Part shown: positions 24,280-28,869 of the stretch, piece after piece
Numbering within the stretch: the first letter of the stretch is position 1
How the letters are laid out: the number at the start of each line of letters is the position of its first letter
Source: an uncultured Campylobacter sp.
Lineage (GTDB): Bacteria > Campylobacterota > Campylobacteria > Campylobacterales > Campylobacteraceae
Reading direction: 5' to 3'
DNA: 28,869 nt
Assembly: GCA_937990735.1 (NCBI GenBank)
Contig: CALKQT010000045.1
Coordinates: 1-28,869, forward strand
Program-made: the position numbers and the translations under genes
Notes under the pieces: generated by a model
The model's database searches: none
What the model was told of the DNA's origin: nothing
Seen by the model: only the letters and a program-made list of their open reading frames with translations

Positions 24280-25401
24280 ATGGCTAGCGGCGAAAAGAGA
24301 GAGTTTTTAAGCGAGCAGCTCATCAGCTATCTGGGCAACAAGCGCTCACTGTTAGCGCCGATAGAGCGGGCGATCTACGAAATCAAAGCGGAGCTTGGGC
24401 AGGGCAAGATCAGCTTTGCAGACGTCTTCAGCGGCAGCGGCATCGTCGCACGCCTGGCTAAAGCGCACTCAAACCTCGTGATCGCAAACGATCTGGAGGG
24501 CTACTCGCGCGCGATAAACTCCTGCTATCTTTCAAATTTTAGCGACGAGCTGTGGCGAGATTTGACCGAGCTGCACGCTGAAATTTTAAGAAATTTCACG
24601 CCGAAGGAGAGCTTTTTTAGCGAGCTGTACGCGCCGAAGGACGATGAGTATATCAAAGCGGGCGAGCGCGCTTTTTACACGCGCCGAAACGCCCTGATTT
24701 TGGGCGGGCTTTGCGAGCAGATCGGTAAAATCCCGCAAGAATTTCGCGATTTTTTCACCGCGCCGCTACTTAGCGAGGCGAGCATCCACTCAAACACGGG
24801 CGGCGTTTTTAAGGGCTTTTATAAGGATAAAGCAGGCGTAGGCAAGTTCGGCGGTAGCGGCGAAAACGCGCTAGCTCGCATAATGGGCGAAATTTCCCTG
24901 CGCCTGCCCGTGCTTTCAAATTTCGCCTGCGAAAGCGCGGTCTTTCAAGAGGATGCCGCGCGCTTTGCACAGAGCGCGCGCGAGCGCTTTTCGCAGCTTG
25001 ACGTCGCGTATTTTGATCCGCCCTACAATCAGCATCCCTACGGCTCGAACTATTTCATGCTAAATTTGATCACGGATTTTATAAACGAGGGCAAGCGCCC
25101 AAACGCTGCAGGGATTAGCAGGGTTTCTGGGATCCCAGCAGACTGGAACCGCTCGGCCTACAACAAAAAATCAAGCTCTGCGGAGGAATTTTTCGCGCTG
25201 CTAGCAGGATTTCCGGCGAAATTTTTAATAATCTCTTTTAATTCCGAGGGCTTTATCTCGAAGGCGGAATTTTTAAAAAACCTCGCGAAAATCGGCTCCG
25301 TGCGCACGATAGAGATCCGCTATCCGGCCTACCGCGCGAGCAGAAATTTAAGCGCGCGCGAGCTTTACGTGACGGAATTTTTATATGTCGTACAAAAGTA
25401 A
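24280..25401 (+). CDS. D12-class N6-adenine DNA methyltransferase inside the trp operon
   Basis: A 373-residue DNA adenine methylase. N-terminal YLGNKRSLLAPI (17-28), SAM motif I FADVFSGSGIVARLAK (46-61), NDLEGYSRAINSCYL (70-84) and the catalytic motif IV DPPYNQHPYGSNYFMLNLI, with DPPY at 246-249, in the alpha/D12 order (motif I before IV). No restriction endonuclease gene is adjacent, so it is an orphan methylase or its partner lies elsewhere; the recognition site is unknown. Its ATG follows the trpGD stop directly (GGGAG upstream) and its last 17 nt overlap the start of trpF, so it is translationally tied to both. GC and AAATTT texture match its neighbours, which argues against very recent arrival. 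Confidence 0.9.
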   Translation: MASGEKREFLSEQLISYLGNKRSLLAPIERAIYEIKAELGQGKISFADVFSGSGIVARLAKAHSNLVIANDLEGYSRAINSCYLSNFSDELWRDLTELHAEILRNFTPKESFFSELYAPKDDEYIKAGERAFYTRRNALILGGLCEQIGKIPQEFRDFFTAPLLSEASIHSNTGGVFKGFYKDKAGVGKFGGSGENALARIMGEISLRLPVLSNFACESAVFQEDAARFAQSARERFSQLDVAYFDPPYNQHPYGSNYFMLNLITDFINEGKRPNAAGISRVSGIPADWNRSAYNKKSSSAEEFFALLAGFPAKFLIISFNSEGFISKAEFLKNLAKIGSVRTIEIRYPAYRASRNLSARELYVTEFLYVVQK

Positions 25402-27160
25402 GATTAAAATTTGCGGCATCAAAAGTGCCGCCGAAGCCCGCACAGTGCTGGCATGCAGCTCGGCTTTATGCGCCAATTTAGAGTGCGCGGACGACGCTAA
25501 AAATTTACCGCAATCAGGTAGCGAGAGCTCAATAAAAAATTCTAATTTTTGCAGCGAAAATTCTAGGCGAAATTTTAATTCGGATGCCGAGAATTCTACG
25601 CAAAATTCCGGCAGCAAGAATTTCGCGCCAAATTTTAATCAGGGCGGCGAGAATTTTACCTGCCGCGCACAAAATCATGCAAATTTTACGCCCGAGCAAA
25701 ATTCCGATTGCGATAAAAATTTCAGAAGCGATTCGCGAAATCTGGGCGACGGCTCGGGCGTGCGGGTGGAATTTTTAGGCGTGATCTTCGTATCAAGCTC
25801 CAAGCGCCGCGTCAGCGTAGAAACTGCGCGCGAAATCGCACGTATCGCGCACCAAAACGGCGCAAAGTGCGTCGGAGTTTTTGCTTTGAGCTCCGAAAAA
25901 CACAGCGCTGCCGCGTGCGAATGTAAAAATTTTAGCAGCAAAGCTCGCGGCGAAGAAATTTGTGAAGATAAAATTTACGCGGGCACGAGCAGCAGTATAG
26001 AATTTTACGAAAACGAGCGCGAGGATTTGAGCGTAAATTTAAACGCAAACTGCGCCGCGCCTGCTTCTATAAAGGATCTAAATTCTGAAATTTTAGACGC
26101 GGAAGCTCTAAGCGAGGAGCAAATTTTAAAAATTTGCAACCTTTGCGAGCTGGACTGCGCTCAAATTTATGGACGCATAAGCGCGGACTTTAAAACGCGC
26201 CTCAACGCAGCGGGCGTCGAGGCGTGGCAGGTGCTAAGTATCGGCGTCGAGATGCCGCCGCTTGAGGGTTTGAGCTGCGATCGGATCTTATTCGACGCAA
26301 AAGGAGCTAGCCTGGGCGGTAACGGCGTAAGCTTCGACTGGGGTTTGCTGCGACATGCAGGGCTTGGCTACGAAGAGCGAGGTGGTGCGGCGCGCGATGA
26401 AAAAAACTGCGCGGGCAGCGCAACTCAAAACATAGGCAGCACAAAATACGACTCGGCTAGCGGGCGATGCGATACGCAAAATGACGCAGCAAGTGACGAA
26501 AAATACTACGTAGCAGGCACAATGCAAGGCGCTGGCGACACAAGGAGCCATCTTAAACATAGCGCGATCTGTAGCGGATATAGCGAGGGGAATTTAAAGC
26601 GCGACAAAAACAACGGCTACAACAATTCCTGCGTGGAGCATAGCGAAAACGGAAATTTAAATCTCGAGAAAGCAAGCAACATGTGCTGTGCCTCTAATAG
26701 CAATGAAGCGAGCGAGCGCGCACATGATATTGTTCGATCGAGCAATACGAAACAAGAAGCGAGCGCCGATCGTCGCGCCGCAAAGAATGACGATGAGTGC
26801 AAATTTAGCGCGTGTGCTACCGCGCGGCTGAGTGGTGTAAGACCCGCAAGCGAAGGCGTCAATGATCAAGGCGCAAGCGACTATGAGGCGAGCGCGCCAA
26901 ATACTTCAAATGACGGCGACGAAGTGGACAAGCTGGATACCACAAAAGATGATAGCGCGAATAAGCATGACGCTGCTGCTAAAAGCGGTGCGATATCTTT
27001 CATTCTTGCTGGTGGTATCGGCGCACAAAATATCCGTGAGGCGCTCGCACTGCGCCCATACGCTATCGATCTAAACAGCCGCGTGGAGGACGCGCGAGGC
27101 ATTAAAGATCCGAAAAAGATAAGCGAAATTTTGCAAATTTTAAAAAATGCGCAAGGCTGA
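25385..27160 (+). CDS. trpF: phosphoribosylanthranilate isomerase TrpF, expanded to 591 aa by three insertions
   Basis: TrpF isomerises PRA to CdRP in tryptophan synthesis and is normally about 200 residues. Here the core is present in four pieces: SKIKICGIKSAAEART (5-20; catalytic Cys10), VRVEFLGVIFVSSSKRRVSVETAREI...VGVFAL (127-168), SEEQILKI...LDCAQIYG...AWQVLSIGVE...RILFDAKGASLGGNGVSFDWGLL (243-322; general acid Asp304), and ISFILAGGIGAQNIREAL...IDLNSRVEDARGIKDPKKISEIL (537-583). Between them lie roughly 100, 75 and 210 residues of Asn/Ser/Cys/Asp/Glu-rich sequence. Removing them leaves about 205 residues, the family length. All essential residues remain and the frame is unbroken through about 1.1 kb of insert, so activity is plausible. 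It starts at ATG 25385, overlapping the methylase gene by 17 nt. trpB and trpA do not follow immediately. Confidence 0.92.
   Translation: MSYKSKIKICGIKSAAEARTVLACSSALCANLECADDAKNLPQSGSESSIKNSNFCSENSRRNFNSDAENSTQNSGSKNFAPNFNQGGENFTCRAQNHANFTPEQNSDCDKNFRSDSRNLGDGSGVRVEFLGVIFVSSSKRRVSVETAREIARIAHQNGAKCVGVFALSSEKHSAAACECKNFSSKARGEEICEDKIYAGTSSSIEFYENEREDLSVNLNANCAAPASIKDLNSEILDAEALSEEQILKICNLCELDCAQIYGRISADFKTRLNAAGVEAWQVLSIGVEMPPLEGLSCDRILFDAKGASLGGNGVSFDWGLLRHAGLGYEERGGAARDEKNCAGSATQNIGSTKYDSASGRCDTQNDAASDEKYYVAGTMQGAGDTRSHLKHSAICSGYSEGNLKRDKNNGYNNSCVEHSENGNLNLEKASNMCCASNSNEASERAHDIVRSSNTKQEASADRRAAKNDDECKFSACATARLSGVRPASEGVNDQGASDYEASAPNTSNDGDEVDKLDTTKDDSANKHDAAAKSGAISFILAGGIGAQNIREALALRPYAIDLNSRVEDARGIKDPKKISEILQILKNAQG
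25457..25765 (+). other. TrpF insertion 1 (residues ~25-127), Asn/Ser/Phe-rich
   Basis: Falls after the first beta-alpha unit. At DNA level, AAAATTC, AAATTTTA and AAAATTTC words recur roughly every 12-24 bp, always in the frame that gives Asn-Ser or Asn-Phe, so the protein is a quasi-periodic Asn-Phe/Asn-Ser string. Confidence 0.8.
25889..26113 (+). other. TrpF insertion 2 (residues ~169-243), Ser/Glu/Cys-rich
   Basis: Falls after VGVFAL, where a normal TrpF has a short loop and helix. Polar, with Cys at 178, 180 and 193 and AAATTT words in frame. Confidence 0.75.
26360..26992 (+). other. TrpF insertion 3 (residues ~326-536), 210 residues
   Basis: Falls between FDWGLL and ISFILAGG, next to the phosphate-binding loop region of the barrel. 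Rich in Asp, Asn, Ser, Ala and Cys, with fewer AAATTT words than insertion 1. Two stretches starting with Asp-Glu-Lys (from about 338 and 371) look like a diverged duplication of about 20 codons. Confidence 0.75.
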
Positions 27161-27222
27161 TCTCTGCGTGCAAACTCGCGCGATAGTTATATCTAAATCA
27201 AGCGTGTATAAGGAGGAGCCAA

Positions 27223-28095
27223 ATGCATAACGACGAAATTGCTAGGTTTGGCATAAGCAAAACGCGGTATGATAAAAATATAAAGGACTTCTTGCAAAAT
27301 AAAAATTGCGATAAGCGAAATTTGGCGGGTGGTGGGCTAAAATTTACGAGCGACGGCGGGCAAAATTCTATAAATGTCAGCGAACGAAATTTTACGAATG
27401 CCATTGAACAAAAATCGCAAAGCGATCTCTCTTGCGCCGCTGATACGCCCTCGCAAAATTTTAGACCTCAAGTAAAAAATTACGACAAAGAGCCGATAAT
27501 CATAAAAGACAACTCGATAGAGATGATTAAATTTTATTCGCCATTTCTATATTTTCTTAATTTCATAGATTTTGGAACAAGGCAAGACTCGCCAAGATCT
27601 GTTAAACACTGGCTAGAACTTCCTGGTAAATTTGGCACCTGCTATATAAAATTTAAAAATTCAGTTATCGAATATTATTCCGAGAAAAAGAGAGCGACCC
27701 TATACTCTATAAATTTATCCGAAATAATTGCGATAAAACGCACCTTTGGGCCATCCACTTTTAAAATGACGAAAAAAGGTAAAATTTCAACATTTTTTGT
27801 CGCGTTCACGTGGATAATCCTTTTATCTTTGGTAGTAACTTTTAAAAATAAAATTTCTTATGGAATTTTAATTGTGCCGATCTCCTTATTTTTGGCGTTT
27901 GCGCCCTTAATCATATTTAGATTTAAGAAAAATTTGGGATTTGACATAGGAAACGACAGCCTTATTTTTATGAGCAATGGTAATTATATCGAAGTAAGCA
28001 TATTAACAAGTAAAGAATACAAAGAGCTAAAAGCCTATTTTCTACTCAAAATAGGGAAAAATTTAGATAAAATCCCGCCGCAAATTTTCGTGTAG
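27223..28095 (+). CDS. membrane protein of unknown function, first of a paralogous pair
   Basis: A 290-residue protein. Residues 1-85 are polar and Asn/Ser/Gln-rich with in-frame AAATTT words; then NYDKEPIIIKDNS (86-98), an ordered domain with CYIKFKNSVIEYYSEKK and a strand ending LSEIIAIKRTF (about 145-180), and two transmembrane segments (about 192-210 and 215-235) with a cytoplasmic tail. The middle domain is reminiscent of small PH-like membrane-associated domains (low confidence). Strong ribosome binding site AAGGAGGAG before ATG 27223. Base composition is AT-richer than the trp genes. 62 nt after trpF. Unknown function. Confidence 0.7.
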   Translation: MHNDEIARFGISKTRYDKNIKDFLQNKNCDKRNLAGGGLKFTSDGGQNSINVSERNFTNAIEQKSQSDLSCAADTPSQNFRPQVKNYDKEPIIIKDNSIEMIKFYSPFLYFLNFIDFGTRQDSPRSVKHWLELPGKFGTCYIKFKNSVIEYYSEKKRATLYSINLSEIIAIKRTFGPSTFKMTKKGKISTFFVAFTWIILLSLVVTFKNKISYGILIVPISLFLAFAPLIIFRFKKNLGFDIGNDSLIFMSNGNYIEVSILTSKEYKELKAYFLLKIGKNLDKIPPQIFV

Positions 28096-28112
28096 ATCAT
28101 AAAGAATAAAAG

Positions 28113-28869
28113 ATGAATAGAAAACAGAGGCTTGAGAAGCTAAAGAAAATTCTAAATGAACGACGACAAAATTTAGAACAAGGATCACAGGAAAATTCTG
28201 ACGCCGAAAATTTTGACAGTAAGAATTCTAAATTTGAAAAACTCACGGATGACTCTACGATAAATACAAACGAAAAACCTAATAAATTTGAACAAAATCC
28301 GAGTTGCGCTAGTGATTATAATAAAGAGCCTTTAGTGCTCAAAGATAGGACGAATTTTTATATAGTTCTTGCTACGGTATGCACGCTTGCGATTATGATT
28401 TTTATGTATTCATACGAACCCAATCAAACTAGATATAATCAGCTTTTTATAGTATTTCCATTTTTCGGATTGCCTATAATAATGGAATATTTTACAAATT
28501 TTTTTAATAAGAAATTTGTAAAATTTTATAATGATCGAGTTACTTATTATACAAACAAAATGCCTGAAAAAACTATATTCTTAGATGATCTTAAGGATGT
28601 AAAAAGAGCCTATTTTGCAAGAGATAATGAGTGGCTTAGGAGGCAAGGCGCTTTTTATAGATTTCTCTTTAAATTTGAACCATACACTACGATAATCGCT
28701 TTTTTATTAATCTGTATATTAGTATTGGCTATCGACGTAAGAAAATATATAGAAACAGGTAGTTTCAGAGTATTTTTCATATCTATACTTGCATTTTTGT
28801 TTTTATTCGTCTTAAAATTTATATATTTTTTGGTTTTTAAATTTCAACTTAGACTTATATTCTACGATA
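28113..28869 (+). CDS. membrane protein, second paralog (3' end outside the window)
   Basis: Open from ATG 28113 to the window edge (252 codons, no stop). Residues 1-70 are a polar Asn/Glu/Lys-rich segment, then DYNKEPLVLKDRT, which matches the NYDKEPIIIKDNS of the preceding gene. Two transmembrane segments (about 75-95 and 105-120) come before a domain reading FVKFYNDRVTYYTNK...FLDDLKDVKRAYF, clearly related to the IKFKNSVIEYYSEK...IIAIKRTF part of the first paralog; two more hydrophobic segments follow. The gap to the first gene is only 17 nt. The order of domain and membrane segments differs from the first copy. Unknown function. Confidence 0.7.
   Translation, partial: MNRKQRLEKLKKILNERRQNLEQGSQENSDAENFDSKNSKFEKLTDDSTINTNEKPNKFEQNPSCASDYNKEPLVLKDRTNFYIVLATVCTLAIMIFMYSYEPNQTRYNQLFIVFPFFGLPIIMEYFTNFFNKKFVKFYNDRVTYYTNKMPEKTIFLDDLKDVKRAYFARDNEWLRRQGAFYRFLFKFEPYTTIIAFLLICILVLAIDVRKYIETGSFRVFFISILAFLFLFVLKFIYFLVFKFQLRLIFYD

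Noticed and set aside
25457..25765. CRISPR-like or minisatellite array in TrpF insert 1
   Set aside because: The recurring AAATTT words are too short and irregularly spaced, and there is no repeat-spacer pattern.
25385..27160. TrpF inserts as inteins, introns or transposon insertions
   Set aside because: No intein splice-junction residues (Cys/Ser start, His-Asn end) or homing endonuclease blocks, no intron features, no terminal inverted repeats or target duplications seen.

Overview
The window looks like chromosomal DNA from a campylobacter of the higher-GC oral group (C. gracilis/showae/rectus-like; the species is inferred, not proven). The clues are ribosomal protein S21 with campylobacterial sequence, carboxynorspermidine decarboxylase, a formate dehydrogenase cytochrome b, both oxygen-dependent and oxygen-independent ribonucleotide reductases, and a fairly GC-rich background thickly punctuated by the words AAATTT/AAAATTTT. 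Almost all of it is ordinary metabolic chromosome; no phage, IS or CRISPR array is visible.

Layout. (1) 1-4.8 kb is a selenium/molybdenum/formate neighbourhood: selD, yedF and the formate dehydrogenase cytochrome b subunit on the minus strand, then nspC, then divergent moaD-moaE on the plus strand. selD is itself a selenoprotein gene with an in-frame UGA at codon 17, so an ordinary ORF call loses its first 61 codons. (2) 5.2-12.5 kb is all minus strand: an orphan, partly degenerate McrB-like AAA+ protein, pcm, nrdB (class I RNR beta), then the class III RNR cluster. There the glycyl-radical tail of NrdD is not on the 702-residue large protein but on a separate 54-residue ORF between nrdD and nrdG. 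(3) 12.7-16.7 kb, plus strand: an LpoB-like lipoprotein, rpsU, a small membrane protein, a secreted clan-A glycosidase-like protein and an unknown membrane-anchored protein. (4) 17.3-20.5 kb, minus strand: crcB, a TauE/SafE exporter and yaaA, separated by long gene-poor spacers; one spacer holds an isolated 3' piece of a tRNA. (5) 20.6-27.2 kb, plus strand: trpE, fused trpGD, a D12-class DNA adenine methyltransferase and trpF. TrpE carries one, and TrpF three, large low-complexity insertions inside otherwise intact enzyme cores, so TrpF is 591 residues instead of about 200. (6) 27.2 kb to the end: two tandem, AT-richer paralogous membrane proteins of unknown function with Asn/Ser/Gln-rich N-termini; the second runs off the window. 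trpB and trpA do not directly follow trpF.

How the parts fit. SelD makes selenophosphate and YedF is the usual selenium-linked partner; together with molybdopterin synthase (MoaD/MoaE) they support a Sec- and Mo-dependent formate dehydrogenase whose cytochrome b subunit is encoded here, while the catalytic subunits lie elsewhere. NrdB serves oxic, and the split NrdD plus NrdG anoxic, dNTP synthesis. The trp genes form a tight transcription unit from trpGD on (0-nt gap, then a 17-nt overlap) that carries the methyltransferase along. The observations most worth following are the split glycyl-radical enzyme and the expanded tryptophan enzymes, whose inserts share the AAATTT-punctuated texture of the intergenic DNA.
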